Below, one piece after another: positions 44,533 through 54,921 of a stretch of DNA of 64,000 nucleotides. The stretch spans positions 186,001-250,000 of the forward strand of contig NC_014375.1 of NCBI RefSeq assembly GCF_000144605.1, read 5' to 3'. The translations under genes were made by a program, and so were the position numbers. Position 1 is the stretch's first letter. Each line of letters starts with the position of its first letter. This DNA comes from Brevundimonas subvibrioides ATCC 15264. GTDB taxonomy: Bacteria; Pseudomonadota; Alphaproteobacteria; Caulobacterales; Caulobacteraceae. Under the pieces are notes generated by a model. The model made no database searches, had not been told where the DNA came from, and worked only from the letters and a program-made list of their open reading frames with translations.

Positions 44533-47451
44533 TCAATGCGCCTCATCCCAGTTCTTCGCCGCCCGGGCGTCCACCACCAGCGGCACCGATAGCGCCACGG
44601 CCGGTTCCGCCGCCCCCTCCATGATCCGCTTGATCAGCGGGATCGCCGCCTCGACCTCGGCTTCGGGGGCCTCGAAGACCAGTTCGTCGTGGACCTGGAG
44701 CAGCATCTTCGTCTCCAGACCGGCGGCCTCCAGCGCGCCCGGCATGCGGATCATGGCGCGGCGGATGATGTCGGCGGCGGCGCCCTGGATCGGGGCGTTG
44801 ATGGCGGCGCGTTCGCCGAACTGGCGCTCGGCCCCCGATTTGGAGGCGATGGCCGGAATGTGGATCTTGCGGCCGAAGACGGTCGAGACGAAGCCGAGGC
44901 TGCGGACCTCCGCGCGGGTGGCGTCCATATAGGTGCGGATGCCGGGGAAGCGTTCGAAATAGGTCTTGATATAGGCCCCGGCCTCGCCCTGATCGATGCC
45001 CAGCTGGTTGGCCAGGCCGAAGGCGCTGATCCCGTAGACGATGCCGAAATTGATGGCCTTGGCGCGGCGGCGCGTCTCGGGGTCCATGTCGGCGACGGGG
45101 ACGCCGAACATCTCGCTGGCCGTGGCCGTGTGGATGTCGATCCCGGCCTTGAAGGCGCGTTTCAGCTCGGGGATGTCGCCGATGTGGGCCAGCAGGCGCA
45201 GCTCGATCTGGGAATAGTCGGCGCTGATCAGGACGTGGCCGTCTTTGGCGATGAAGGCCTGACGGATCTGGCGGCCCGTCTCGGTGCGTATGGGGATGTT
45301 CTGCAGGTTGGGGTCGGACGAGGCGAGGCGGCCGGTGGTGGCTGCGGCGAGCTGATAGCTGGTGTGGACGCGGTCGGTCTGGGGGTCCATGGCCGCCACC
45401 AGGGCATCGGTATAGGTGCCCTTCAGCTTGGACAGCTGGCGCCAGTCCAGCAGGACGCGCGGCAGGGCGTGGGTCTCGGCGAGGCCTTCCAGCGTCGCGG
45501 CGCCGGTCTCCCACTGGCCGCTGGCGGTCTTCTTGCCGCCGGGCAGGTTCAGCTCCCCGAACAGGATCTCGCCGATCTGGCGCGGCGAGCCGACGTTGAA
45601 CGGGCGGCCGGCGATCTCGTGGGCCTGGGCCTCCAGCTCGGCCATGCGCAGGCCGAATTCGGACGACAGGCGGCGCAGGCGCGCGGGGTCGACGCGGATG
45701 CCGCGCAGTTCCATGTCGGCCAGGACTGCGGGCATACCGCGCTCCAGCGTCTCATAGACGGTGGCGAGGCGCTCAGTCGCGAGGCGGGGCTTGAGGATGC
45801 GCCACAGCCGCAGGGTCACGTCGGCGTCCTCGGCGGCGTAGCAGGTCGCGGGTTTCAGCTCGACGTGCTTGAACGACTTCTGGGCCTTGCCGGTGCCGGC
45901 GACCGACTTGAACGGGATGGGCTCGTGGCCGAGGTGCAGGCGGCTGAGCTCGTCCATGCCGTGGCCGTGCAGCCCGCCCTCCAGCACGTAGGAGATCAGC
46001 ATGGTGTCGTCGATCGGGGCGACGCGGATGCCGCGCCGGGCCATGACGGCCAGGTCGTATTTGCCGTTCTGGACGACCTTGAGGACGCCGGGGTCCTCCA
46101 GCAGGCCCTTCAGCCGGGCCAGCACCGTGGGCTTGTCCAGCTGGTCCAGCGGCGGGCGGGCGTCGGTGTCGCCGCCGAAGTCCAGGCCGCCGGCCCCCTC
46201 CACGGGGGGATGCTCGTGCGTCAGCGGCACATAGCAGGCGTCGTTGGGCCCGATGGCCAGCGAGACCCCGCACAGCCCCGCATGGGTCGCCGACAGGGCG
46301 TCGGTCTCGGTGTCGAAGCCGACGACGCCCGCCTCGGTGGCGCGGGCGATGAAGGCGTCGAGGTCGGCGAGGTCGCGGATGCAGTGATAGGCGTCGTGGT
46401 CGACGCTCTGTTTCTCGACGTCGGCCGAGACCGCCTGGGGGGCGTAGCGGGGCGAGATGACGGGCGCCGACAGGGGGGCGGGACGGGCGGGGGCGAAGGC
46501 CGAGCCGTCGTGGCCGGCCAGCTTGCCGTCGCCGACCCGGCGCAGCAGCGAGCGGAACTCCATCGTCTCGAGGAAGTCGGCCAGGGTCTGGGGGTCGGGG
46601 TCGCGCACCCTGAAGTCGTCGATGGGTTCGGGCGCGGGGGCGTCGCAGGTCAGGCGGACCAGCTGGCGGCTCAGCAGGATTTGGTCCCTGAAATTGATCA
46701 GGGTCTCGCGGCGCTTGGGCTGTTTGATCTCGCCGGCGCGCTCCAGCAGGGTGTCCAGGTCGCCGTATTCGTCCAGCAGCTGGGCGGCGGTCTTGGGGCC
46801 GATGCCGGGGGCGCCGGGGACGTTGTCGACGCTGTCGCCGATCAGGGCCTGCAGGTCGATCATCTTGTCGGGGGTGACGCCGAACTTCTCCATGACGGCG
46901 TCTTCGGCCAGGCGGCGGTCCTTCATCGGGTCCCACATGACGACCGAGGGGCCGATCAGCTGCATCAGGTCCTTGTCGGAACTGACGATCACGCATTCGC
47001 CGCCGGCGTCGCGGACCTTGCAGGCATAGGTGGCGATCAGGTCGTCGGCCTCGTAGCCGGGCAGCTCGACGCAGTGGACGCCGAACGCGCGCGTGGCGTC
47101 CCTCACCAGCGGGAACTGCGGCACCAGATCCTCCGGCGGCGCCGACCGGTTCGCCTTGTACTGGTCGTACAGCGCGTTCCGGAACGTCTTCTCCGAATGA
47201 TCGAAGATCGCCGCCAGGTGCGTCGGCCCGTCCGCCCCCTTCATGTCCTTCAGCAGCTTCCACAGCATGTTGCAGTACCCCTGCACCGCCCCCACCGGCA
47301 GCCCGTCCGACTTGCGCGTCAGGGGCGGCAGGGCGTGATAGGCGCGGAAGATGTAGGCCGAGGCGTCGATCAGCCACAGCCGGACGGCGGGGCCGTCCTG
47401 GGTCAGGGGGCGATCGGTTTCGGGCAGGGCGTCGGGGGCGGCGTCGGACAT
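44533..47451 (-). CDS. polA: DNA polymerase I
   Basis: The 972-residue protein has all three activities: the 5'-3' exonuclease (about 28-310, LWLIDASAYIFRAYHALPPL, DKDLMQL), an intact DEDD 3'-5' exonuclease (VVGFDTETDALS, VVQNGKYDLAV, CYAAEDADVTLRL) and the polymerase (ISADYSQIELRLLAHI, RRRAKAINFGIVYGISAFGL, LLQVHDELVFEAP). It repairs gaps and removes Okazaki primers. I start at the ATG of MSDAAPD (47451). Its stop lies only 65 bases from the NACHT gene start, so the defence gene sits directly downstream on the same strand. Confidence 0.98.
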   Translation of the reverse strand: MSDAAPDALPETDRPLTQDGPAVRLWLIDASAYIFRAYHALPPLTRKSDGLPVGAVQGYCNMLWKLLKDMKGADGPTHLAAIFDHSEKTFRNALYDQYKANRSAPPEDLVPQFPLVRDATRAFGVHCVELPGYEADDLIATYACKVRDAGGECVIVSSDKDLMQLIGPSVVMWDPMKDRRLAEDAVMEKFGVTPDKMIDLQALIGDSVDNVPGAPGIGPKTAAQLLDEYGDLDTLLERAGEIKQPKRRETLINFRDQILLSRQLVRLTCDAPAPEPIDDFRVRDPDPQTLADFLETMEFRSLLRRVGDGKLAGHDGSAFAPARPAPLSAPVISPRYAPQAVSADVEKQSVDHDAYHCIRDLADLDAFIARATEAGVVGFDTETDALSATHAGLCGVSLAIGPNDACYVPLTHEHPPVEGAGGLDFGGDTDARPPLDQLDKPTVLARLKGLLEDPGVLKVVQNGKYDLAVMARRGIRVAPIDDTMLISYVLEGGLHGHGMDELSRLHLGHEPIPFKSVAGTGKAQKSFKHVELKPATCYAAEDADVTLRLWRILKPRLATERLATVYETLERGMPAVLADMELRGIRVDPARLRRLSSEFGLRMAELEAQAHEIAGRPFNVGSPRQIGEILFGELNLPGGKKTASGQWETGAATLEGLAETHALPRVLLDWRQLSKLKGTYTDALVAAMDPQTDRVHTSYQLAAATTGRLASSDPNLQNIPIRTETGRQIRQAFIAKDGHVLISADYSQIELRLLAHIGDIPELKRAFKAGIDIHTATASEMFGVPVADMDPETRRRAKAINFGIVYGISAFGLANQLGIDQGEAGAYIKTYFERFPGIRTYMDATRAEVRSLGFVSTVFGRKIHIPAIASKSGAERQFGERAAINAPIQGAAADIIRRAMIRMPGALEAAGLETKMLLQVHDELVFEAPEAEVEAAIPLIKRIMEGAAEPAVALSVPLVVDARAAKNWDEAH

Positions 47452-47575
47452 GGGGCGAACATAGGCGGGCGGTCCTTCCACGTCACCGGGCGTCGCGTCG
47501 AAACCCGGCTTGGCCATTCGGAACAAGGCTCGGAGAAGCGGGGTTCTGTCCGCTCACCCCGCCCGGAGCCTCCCC

Positions 47576-48661
47576 ATGATCATGTCGCTTGCCTATGGCA
47601 CCCAGTCCGCCGCCGCCCCTCTGGAGCGGATGGAGATCGAGCGCGCCGAGCCGAAGGACGACGAAATCCAGATCGAGGTCATGTTCACCGGCGTCTGCCA
47701 CTCCGACATCCACCAGGCCAAGAACGAGTGGAGCAACACGGTCTACCCTTGCGTGCCGGGTCATGAAGTCGTCGGCCGGGTGAAGAAGACGGGTGCCAAG
47801 GCGACGCGGTTCAAGGAAGGCGACATCGTCGGCGTCGGCTGCATGATCGACAGCTGCCGGGCGTGCGAGCCCTGCAAGGACGGCGACCAGAACTATTGCG
47901 AGGGCCCGAACGGCTGGCTGGCGACCTACAACGGCCCGATGACCCCGGCGACGGAGACGCAGGACGCGTCCAACATGTACGGCCGCGACAACACCTTCGG
48001 CGGCTATTCCGACACGGTGGTGGTCAAGGAAGACTTCGTCCTGTCGATCCCCGAGGGTCTTGATCCCGCCGCCGCCGCGCCGATCCTTTGCGCGGGCGTG
48101 ACGACCTGGTCGCCGATGCAGCACTGGGGCGTGAAGGCCGGCGACAGCGTCGCGGTGCTCGGCTTCGGCGGCCTCGGCCACATGGCGGCCAAGCTGGCCA
48201 AGGGCATCGGAGCGAAGGTGACGGTCCTGACCTCCACGCCGGAAAAGATCGCCGATGCCAAGGCCCAGGGTGCCGACGCCGCCTATGTCGAAACGGACAA
48301 GACCGCGCTGACGCCGCTGGCCGGGACCTTCGATTTCATCCTGTCGACCGTGCCCGAAAAGCATGAGGTCGGTGCCCTGCTGGACCTGCTGAAGCGCGAC
48401 GGGCATTTCGTCGTCGTCGGCAACCTGGACATCGTCGACGGCGTCGACAACTCGAAGCTGGCGTTCAAGCGGCAAAGCGTCTCGGGCTCGCTGATCGGCA
48501 ACCTTCAGGAGACGCAGGACGTGCTGGACTTCTGCGCTGCCAACGGGATCGCCCCCGAGATCGAGATCGTCGACATCAAGACGATCAACGAGGTCTTCAC
48601 CCGCGTCGAGAACGGCGAGGTCCGCTACCGCGCCGTCATCGACATGAAGACCCTGTCGTAG
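47576..48661 (+). CDS. Zinc-dependent alcohol dehydrogenase, YahK/CAD-like
   Basis: A 361-residue medium-chain dehydrogenase. The catalytic zinc ligands are in GVCHSDIH and PGHEVVG (Cys, His-Glu), and the structural zinc site is CMIDSCRACEPCKDGDQNYC. The NAD(P) fold is VAVLGFGGLGHMAAKLAKG. It resembles broad aldehyde reductases such as YahK, which favour NADPH. The start may be the ATG at 47576 or the next one at 47582. It is divergent from polA. Confidence 0.92.
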   Translation: MIMSLAYGTQSAAAPLERMEIERAEPKDDEIQIEVMFTGVCHSDIHQAKNEWSNTVYPCVPGHEVVGRVKKTGAKATRFKEGDIVGVGCMIDSCRACEPCKDGDQNYCEGPNGWLATYNGPMTPATETQDASNMYGRDNTFGGYSDTVVVKEDFVLSIPEGLDPAAAAPILCAGVTTWSPMQHWGVKAGDSVAVLGFGGLGHMAAKLAKGIGAKVTVLTSTPEKIADAKAQGADAAYVETDKTALTPLAGTFDFILSTVPEKHEVGALLDLLKRDGHFVVVGNLDIVDGVDNSKLAFKRQSVSGSLIGNLQETQDVLDFCAANGIAPEIEIVDIKTINEVFTRVENGEVRYRAVIDMKTLS

Positions 48662-48670
48662 GTCGCGAGC

Positions 48671-49276
48671 CTAGAACTCTCGCCAGCTGTCGCCCGGATC
48701 GCTCTGGCCCGCGCGGACGGATTGCTGGCCCCAGGCGACGACCATCAGCACCTTGTGGCTGCGGATACGAAACTCCCCGATCATGGGCGCGACGGCACCG
48801 AGGGGAGCCCCGGTCCGGGCGTCGTAGAGAAAGCCCGAGAATTCGGCGACGCCGACCCGGTCGCGTCGGCTGTAGAGACTGAGCTCCGGCAGGGAGACGA
48901 CGTTCAGGGTCTCGTTGATCGGGACGGCCAGGGGCGGAATGCCGACGACGCGCCGCATCTGCTCCAGCGACAGGGCTCCGGCGCGCATTTCGAACACGAC
49001 TTCCGCGCTCGCCCGATCGTCGGCCAGGGCAAAGCCCGCTTCCGACAGGGCGCTGCGGACGGCGGAGGTGGCATAGTTCGCGCCCTCGCCCTGGAAGAAC
49101 CGCATGTCGACAAAGACCTTCGCCCCCGGGGGGATCGGCAGGCGCAGACCCTCGACCGCCTGATCGGCCGCCCGCGACAGCAGCAGCTGCTCCGTCGCCG
49201 TGCGGCCGGTGTAGCTTTCGTTGGTCGAGGCGCAGGCCCCGACCAGCAAAGAAAGCCCGATCAGGGCAACGCGCAT
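48671..49276 (-). CDS. DUF6655-like lipoprotein
   Basis: A 201-residue protein with a lipoprotein signal (lipobox LVGAC, Cys15). The mature part contains YTGRTATEQLLLSRAADQAV and PIPPGAKVFVDMRFFQGEGA, and ends with GEFRIRSHKVLMVVAWGQ. I associate it with DUF6655 from memory, with unknown function in the envelope. Its GC content and codon use match neighbours. It is transcribed with the gloA-type gene, which lies one base upstream. Confidence 0.75.
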   Translation of the reverse strand: MRVALIGLSLLVGACASTNESYTGRTATEQLLLSRAADQAVEGLRLPIPPGAKVFVDMRFFQGEGANYATSAVRSALSEAGFALADDRASAEVVFEMRAGALSLEQMRRVVGIPPLAVPINETLNVVSLPELSLYSRRDRVGVAEFSGFLYDARTGAPLGAVAPMIGEFRIRSHKVLMVVAWGQQSVRAGQSDPGDSWREF

Positions 49277-49277
49277 A

Positions 49278-49718
49278 CTACCAGGTTCCGGTGTTGGGCA
49301 TGGACAGCCAGGGCTCGGCCGGCGGTAGGGCCGCGCCTTCCTGGAGCAGTTCGATCGAGATTCCGTCCGGCGAACGGACGAAGGCCATGTTGCCGTCGCG
49401 GGGCGGACGGTTAATGACGACGCCGGAGTCCATCAAGTGCTGGCAGGTCGCGTAGATGTCGTCGACCCGGTAGGCCAGGTGGCCGAAATTGCGGCCGCCG
49501 GTGTAGGTTTCCGGATCCCAGTTGTACGTCAGCTCAACCTCCGGCGAGCGTTCCGCCTCGGAGCGGTCCAGGTCCCGCGGCGCGGCGAGGAAGACGAGGG
49601 TGAAGCGGCCCTTCTCGTTCTCGAGGCGGCGGACTTCCTGCAGACCCAGCTGGGTCGTCCAGAAATGCAGGGAGGCTTCCAGGTCGGCGACCCGTACCAT
49701 GGTGTGCAGATAGCGCAT
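49278..49718 (-). CDS. gloA: Glyoxalase I (lactoylglutathione lyase)
   Basis: A 146-residue VOC protein with all four metal ligands of glyoxalase I: His5 in RYLHTMVRV, Glu in VELTYNWD, His in FGHLAYRV and Glu in ISIELLQE. It converts the hemithioacetal of methylglyoxal and glutathione to S-lactoylglutathione. The ATG at 49718 fits family length; an upstream frame is not conserved. It is followed by the lipoprotein gene after one base. Confidence 0.85.
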   Translation of the reverse strand: MRYLHTMVRVADLEASLHFWTTQLGLQEVRRLENEKGRFTLVFLAAPRDLDRSEAERSPEVELTYNWDPETYTGGRNFGHLAYRVDDIYATCQHLMDSGVVINRPPRDGNMAFVRSPDGISIELLQEGAALPPAEPWLSMPNTGTW

Positions 49719-49894
49719 GGGGAGACACTCTGAGGGGGGAGGGTGACGTGGTCCTTCTAGTCGGAAATCGTCAGGTTCCAAAGGGGGCAGAACGGTCCTA
49801 TGCATCACGCCGTTCAATGTCCGGGTGCGTACCATCCGCGACGGCGATCGCCGATCAGGGGGGTCGGCGGACTTCCACAGGATCGATAGCCGAC

Positions 49895-51883
49895 ATGGGC
49901 TCTCTCACCCGGGCGAACGCCGCCCGCAGCGCCGTCAAGGGCGCAGGCTCCGCCAAGCCGAACACCACCAAGGGCCAGAACGTCGGAGACGTCAGCCTGG
50001 GCGAAAGACTGAAGTACGGTTTCGACAAGTCGATGGCGGGCGGCCCGGTCGCCCTGGTGGGCTGGCTCAGCCTGGTCACCCTGGTGGTGATCCTGTTCGC
50101 CGCGACCATCCTGGCGATCAGCCGTATGGGGCCCGACGGCGGCTTCAACTTCTTCGAGGCGGCTTGGCAGTCGCTGATGCGGACGATGGACGCGGGGACC
50201 ATGGGCGGGGACTCCGGCTGGCCGTTCCGGTTCCTGACCCTGTTCGTGACCCTGATGGGCATCCTGGTCTTCTCGGCCCTGATCTCGATCATCTCGGCGG
50301 GCCTCGACGCCAAGATCGAGGAGGCCCGGAAGGGCCGCTCTCGCGTGCTCGAGACGGATCACACCATCATCCTGAACTGGTCGGCGTCGATCTTCGACAT
50401 CATCTCCGAACTGGTCATCGCCAACGAGAGCCGGAAGAATCCGCGCATCGTCATCATGGCCAGCAAGGACAAGGTCGAGATGGAGGACGAGATCGCCGAC
50501 AAGGTCGAGGATCTCAAGAACACGCAGATCATCTGCCGCTCGGGCGATCCGACCGACCTGTTCGACCTGTCGATCGTCAATCCGCAGGCCTGTCGCTCGG
50601 TCATCGTGGTCTCGCCGGAAGGCGTCGACGATCCCGACAGCCAGGTCATCAAGACCGTCCTGGCCCTGACCAACGACCCCAAGCGGCGTGAGGAACGCTA
50701 TCTGATCGCCGCCGAACTGCGTGACGCCAAGAACGCCGAGGTCGCCCGAATCGTGGGGGGCGACGAGGTCCAGCTGGTGCTCGCCGACGATCTGATCTCG
50801 CGCATCGTGGTCCAGTCCAGCCGCCAGGCGGGCCTGTCGGCCGTCTATTCCGAACTGCTCGATTTCGACGGCTGCGAGATCTACACGACCGAGCTCGCGG
50901 AGCTGGTCGGCATCACCTATGGCGACGCGGTCATGGGGTATGAGGATTCGGCCCTGATCGGGCTGCGCTATGCCGACGGCAAGGTGAAGATGAACCCGGC
51001 GATGGATACCGTCATCCCCGAAGGCGCCCGCGCCATCATCATCGCCGAGGACGACGCCTCCATCAAACTGACCCCGCTGTCCGAAGACGCGGTGGACGCG
51101 GCCGCCATCCGCCAGCCCAAGGCCGTGCGCCGCAAGGCCGAGCGGACGCTGATCATCGGCTGGAACCGGCGCGGGCCGCTGATCGCCTATGAGCTGTCCA
51201 AATATGTCCGGCCCGGGTCCCTGCTGACGGTCGCCGGCGACACCCCCGGCTTCGCGGACGAGATCGCCAACATGCCGATGGGCTCGACCAACATGAAGGT
51301 CGAGGCGAAGACCATCGACACCAGTCACTCCGCATCGATCGAGGCGCTGGATCCGGTCAGCTACGACTCCATCATGGTGCTGGGCTATTCCGACACCATG
51401 GAGGCCCAGTCGGCCGATACCCGCACGCTGATCACCCTGCTGCATCTCAGGAAGCTGTCCGAACGGCTGGGCACCCACATCAGCGTCGTGTCGGAGATGA
51501 TCGACATCCGGAACCGCGAACTGGCCGAGGTCACCCGGGCCGACGACTTCGTCGTGTCCAACAAGCTGGTCAGCCTGATGCTGGCCCAGGCCTCGGAGAA
51601 CGAATACCTGTCGTCCATCTTCGACGACCTGCTGGATGAGGACGGGTCCGAGATCTACATGCGGCCGGTGGGCAACTACGTCGATCTGGCGGGTCCGGTC
51701 AGCTTCTACACCATCGCCGAGGCGGCCCGTCAGAGGGGCGAGACCGCCATCGGCTATCGCCGCAAGCGCGACAGCGAGGACGGAGACGACCGCAATATGG
51801 GCGGCGTGGTGGTCAATCCGAACAAGTCCGAGGTGCTGGAGTACCTGCCCGAGGACCGGGTGATCGTCCTGGCCGAGGACTGA
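49895..51883 (+). CDS. CASTOR/POLLUX-related ion channel protein
   Basis: A 662-residue membrane protein. A helix at about 50-75 ([21 protein letters not shown]), a pore-like segment ([21 protein letters not shown]) and a further helix ([21 protein letters not shown]) form the channel part. Two RCK/TrkA-like domains follow ([19 protein letters not shown] and [19 protein letters not shown]). This is the arrangement of plant CASTOR/POLLUX/SYM8 channels and their bacterial relatives. Ion selectivity is unknown. I chose the ATG at 49895 because upstream residues are low-complexity. Confidence 0.9.
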   Translation: MGSLTRANAARSAVKGAGSAKPNTTKGQNVGDVSLGERLKYGFDKSMAGGPVALVGWLSLVTLVVILFAATILAISRMGPDGGFNFFEAAWQSLMRTMDAGTMGGDSGWPFRFLTLFVTLMGILVFSALISIISAGLDAKIEEARKGRSRVLETDHTIILNWSASIFDIISELVIANESRKNPRIVIMASKDKVEMEDEIADKVEDLKNTQIICRSGDPTDLFDLSIVNPQACRSVIVVSPEGVDDPDSQVIKTVLALTNDPKRREERYLIAAELRDAKNAEVARIVGGDEVQLVLADDLISRIVVQSSRQAGLSAVYSELLDFDGCEIYTTELAELVGITYGDAVMGYEDSALIGLRYADGKVKMNPAMDTVIPEGARAIIIAEDDASIKLTPLSEDAVDAAAIRQPKAVRRKAERTLIIGWNRRGPLIAYELSKYVRPGSLLTVAGDTPGFADEIANMPMGSTNMKVEAKTIDTSHSASIEALDPVSYDSIMVLGYSDTMEAQSADTRTLITLLHLRKLSERLGTHISVVSEMIDIRNRELAEVTRADDFVVSNKLVSLMLAQASENEYLSSIFDDLLDEDGSEIYMRPVGNYVDLAGPVSFYTIAEAARQRGETAIGYRRKRDSEDGDDRNMGGVVVNPNKSEVLEYLPEDRVIVLAED

Positions 51884-51991
51884 GGCGACCGGTCAGGCAG
51901 GGTCAGGCGGGCGTCCTGCGACACCGCCTGACCTTGCTGGTCTGGAACAACTGCTCCATCCTGAATTGAGAGTTGCTCGCAAGGAGACCCC

Positions 51992-52288
51992 GTGCCCCTC
52001 TTGATGTGCCCCAACGACAACGCCCAGATGCAGACGCTGGACCGCAACGGCGTCCAGTTCGACATGTGCCCGACCTGTCGCGGCGTCTGGCTGGATCGCG
52101 GCGAGCTTGAAAAGCTGATGGAGGGCGCTCCGGCGGCGCCCGCACCCCAGGCCTATGCCTCGCCCCCGCAAAGCCAGCCGTGGGGTCAGACCCAGCAGCC
52201 CTATCGCGAACAGCCCCGCTATCGCGACGATGACGACCGTCATTACAAGAAGAAGAAGCGCGACAGCATCTTCGACATCTTCGACTGA
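51992..52288 (+). CDS. zf-TFIIB domain protein
   Basis: A 98-residue protein beginning at a GTG with an AAGGAG ribosome-binding site. The N-terminal zinc ribbon is LLMCPNDNAQMQ, DMCPTCRGVWLDRGELEKL; note that the first knuckle is CPND rather than CPxC, so it has only three obvious cysteines. A glutamine/proline-rich linker and a basic KKKKRDSIFDIFD tail follow. Function is unknown. Confidence 0.88.
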   Translation: MPLLMCPNDNAQMQTLDRNGVQFDMCPTCRGVWLDRGELEKLMEGAPAAPAPQAYASPPQSQPWGQTQQPYREQPRYRDDDDRHYKKKKRDSIFDIFD

Positions 52289-52308
52289 GATCAGCCCCCG
52301 GCCGGTCC

Positions 52309-54018
52309 TCAGGCCGCGAGGCCGGCCGCCCGCATCAGGGTCTTCAGTGGCACCAGCGTCTCCGGGGAGGCGCTCAGGGACGCCCGGGCCTCCGGGGCCC
52401 TGAACATCCGGATCGCCTCCGCCTTGGCCCGGTCGGCGGCCGGACCGAAGGGAGCCGTCTCGCCGGCCGCAAGCCGCAGCAGCGCCGACAGTTTCTGCGG
52501 GATGGGGGCCGGCGCGCGGGCCAACTGGGTAGTCAGTTTCGCCTCGGCCTCGATCGTGCCGCCCACGACGCCGATCGCGCCACCGATCTGTTCGGTGTCG
52601 TGGTCGGACAGGGCGGCCGCCCGGACGGACCGCTGCAGCTGGGCGAGGATCTGAAGTTTGCGCGCGGCCGTCGGGCCGGCTCCGCGCATCTCGCTCTCGA
52701 ACCGCAACGAGGTGACGCAGGCGGCCAGCCAGCGCGCCGCAGACCGCTTGTTCGCCGCCCCCGTCACGTTCTCGCACAGGCGGGTGAGCTGCTCCGCTTC
52801 GCACAGGACGGTCTCGCACGACACGACATAGGACTGGACGAAGTCGGCGGTGACCAGGCTCTTGGAGCGTTCGATGAAGGCGTTCTGGACCTCTTCCAGC
52901 GTCAGCAGTCGCCCGGCCGTCGCAGTCAGCGACATGGCCAGGGTCCGCAGGATATCGATCTCGCCCGGGGCATCGGCCGGCCGAAGCCGTCGCGGCCCCT
53001 GCAGCTCGCGCAGCACCATCCGGGCCAGCGATGCGGCAAGGATCGGATACTCGCCGGCATCCAGTCTTTGACCCAGTCGGGCCGCCGCGCCGTCGACGGC
53101 CGGCATCAGCAGGGCCATGCGCGGATCGTGGGCGATCAGGGCGTCGATCTCTCGCGGCGCCACCATCCGCACCACCGCGGCCAGGCTGCCGCCCTGGTCC
53201 AGCGCCGGTCCGAGGATCTCGGCCAGACCGGTCCGCGCGGCCAGAAGTTCCACCAGGATCTGCTCGATGCCGACCATCACCAGGGCGCGCGGCGCGCCCT
53301 CCATGGGCGCCCGGTCCGCCAGATCCATCAGCCGGTCCAGCCGGCCGCGGGCCCCCCGGACCCCCACCAGGGCACCGGCGATCACGCCCCCCATGACAAA
53401 GGCCCGGTCGGCCGTCCCGGCCAGCCGGTGGGCTACATCGGCGAGGGACCGGTTGGCCAGGTCGGGGAAGGTGCCCTTTCGCCCCGCCGTCATCACCCGC
53501 TCCATCGCCTGTTCAACCAGCCGCTGATAATGCCGGATGAGTTCGTGCACGGGCTGGCCCGTCGCCTGGCTTTCGGGGATGGCGATCTTCTGGATCGCGT
53601 GCTGGACCTCCACGCCCGAGGCCTCCAGCCTTTCGACCAGATCGGGCCGGTGCAGCAGTTCGAACGGGGTCACCCCGTTTCGCATCAGCCAGTCTTCCAG
53701 CACGCGTCCCAGCAGGTCGCGCGCATGGGGCGTGTAGAGATCGGCCGGTGTCATGCAGTTCGGGCGATCCGCCTGATCCACCACCCGCTTCCTGGGAGCC
53801 TCGGGCGCGCCGCGGGTCAGGACCGTAACGCTGTTGAACTCCATCGTGTCGGGGTCGAGGGTTTCCTTGGTCACGCGCACAGCCACGGCATGCTTGTCGC
53901 GCAGGATTTCCTCCGCCGCCTCGATGGCCTGCTGGCGATTTTCCGTGGCCTGCATGAGGGTCCAGGGCGACGGGGCCGTCTTGCGGATATAGAGTTCGTA
54001 GTGGACGGGTCCGGCCAT
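52309..54018 (-). CDS. Large soluble protein of unknown function, divergent from chvI
   Basis: A 569-residue protein without signal or membrane segments. The first 70 residues form a compact domain (VHYELYIRKTAPSPWTLMQA, EAAEEILRDKHAVAVRV). The remainder is mainly helical, with repeated Ala/Leu/Arg-rich segments (e.g. ALVMVGIEQILVELLAARTG and AAVVRMVAPREIDALIAHDP). I do not recognise a family. The ATG is at 54018; the neighbouring divergent gene is chvI, so the two may share a regulatory region (54019-54216). Confidence 0.75.
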   Translation of the reverse strand: MAGPVHYELYIRKTAPSPWTLMQATENRQQAIEAAEEILRDKHAVAVRVTKETLDPDTMEFNSVTVLTRGAPEAPRKRVVDQADRPNCMTPADLYTPHARDLLGRVLEDWLMRNGVTPFELLHRPDLVERLEASGVEVQHAIQKIAIPESQATGQPVHELIRHYQRLVEQAMERVMTAGRKGTFPDLANRSLADVAHRLAGTADRAFVMGGVIAGALVGVRGARGRLDRLMDLADRAPMEGAPRALVMVGIEQILVELLAARTGLAEILGPALDQGGSLAAVVRMVAPREIDALIAHDPRMALLMPAVDGAAARLGQRLDAGEYPILAASLARMVLRELQGPRRLRPADAPGEIDILRTLAMSLTATAGRLLTLEEVQNAFIERSKSLVTADFVQSYVVSCETVLCEAEQLTRLCENVTGAANKRSAARWLAACVTSLRFESEMRGAGPTAARKLQILAQLQRSVRAAALSDHDTEQIGGAIGVVGGTIEAEAKLTTQLARAPAPIPQKLSALLRLAAGETAPFGPAADRAKAEAIRMFRAPEARASLSASPETLVPLKTLMRAAGLAA

Positions 54019-54216
54019 GGTCTCGTTTCGACGTTGATCCGGAACCCTAGCGGTCGAGGGTTTAAGGTCCGGTTTCGCGAACGAAATCTGGTCAGCAACG
54101 CTGTGTGGCCGTAAAGTCACCGCGTTCGCGGGCGAACGGTTACGCTTGCCGTGCGTTCAGACGCTCCCGACATCAGTCGGGCCCGATCTTGTGCGGGATA
54201 TGACGAGGAGACCGAT

Positions 54217-54921
54217 TTGGCCAACATCACCCTGGTGGACGACGACGAGAACATCGTCGCATCCGTGTCGCTGGCGCTGGAAAGCCACGGCCACAAGGTG
54301 GTCGCCTATCACGACGGGGCCACGGGCCTGGAGGCGCTGGAGGCGTCGCCGCCCGATCTGGCCATTCTCGACGTCAAGATGCCCCGCATGGACGGGATGG
54401 AGGTCCTGCGCCGCCTGCGCCAGACCAGCCAGATCCCCGTGATCATGCTGACGTCCAAGGACGAGGAGATCGACGAGATCCTCGGGTTCAACCTCGGGGC
54501 CGACGACTACATGCACAAGCCGTTCAGCCAGCGGCTGCTGATCGAGCGGGTCAAGGCGCTGCTGCGCCGTTCCGGCGGCGACGGCGGCGAGCCCGAGCCC
54601 TCGGCCGAGATCAGCGGCAAGGCCATCCGTCGCGGCAAGCTGCTGATGGATCCCGCCCGTCACGAGAGCACCTGGGACGGCAAGCCGGTCAAGCTGACGG
54701 TCACCGAGTTCCTGCTGCTGCAGGCCCTGGCCCAGCGGCCCGGCTTCGTGAAGAGCCGCGACAATCTGATGGACGCCGCCTACGACGACCAGGTCTACGT
54801 CGACGACCGCACCATCGACAGCCACGTCAAGCGCATGCGCAAGAAGTTCCGGGTCGTCGACAACGAGTTCGACGCGATCGAGACCCTGTATGGCGTCGGC
54901 TATCGTTACCGCGAGAGCTGA
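54217..54921 (+). CDS. chvI: Response regulator ChvI
   Basis: The 234-residue OmpR-class regulator has a receiver with phosphoacceptor Asp52 ([14 protein letters not shown]) and a winged-helix output ([45 protein letters not shown]). The start is a TTG at 54217 with GAGGAG six bases upstream; the protein then begins with [12 protein letters not shown], matching ChvI of relatives. In Caulobacter, ChvI responds to cell-envelope stress. chvG follows with a 32-base overlap. Confidence 0.94.
   Translation: MANITLVDDDENIVASVSLALESHGHKVVAYHDGATGLEALEASPPDLAILDVKMPRMDGMEVLRRLRQTSQIPVIMLTSKDEEIDEILGFNLGADDYMHKPFSQRLLIERVKALLRRSGGDGGEPEPSAEISGKAIRRGKLLMDPARHESTWDGKPVKLTVTEFLLLQALAQRPGFVKSRDNLMDAAYDDQVYVDDRTIDSHVKRMRKKFRVVDNEFDAIETLYGVGYRYRES

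Noticed and set aside
44689..47766. A 1025-codon open frame on the plus strand opposite polA
   Set aside because: Antisense shadow; polA motifs are complete on the minus strand.
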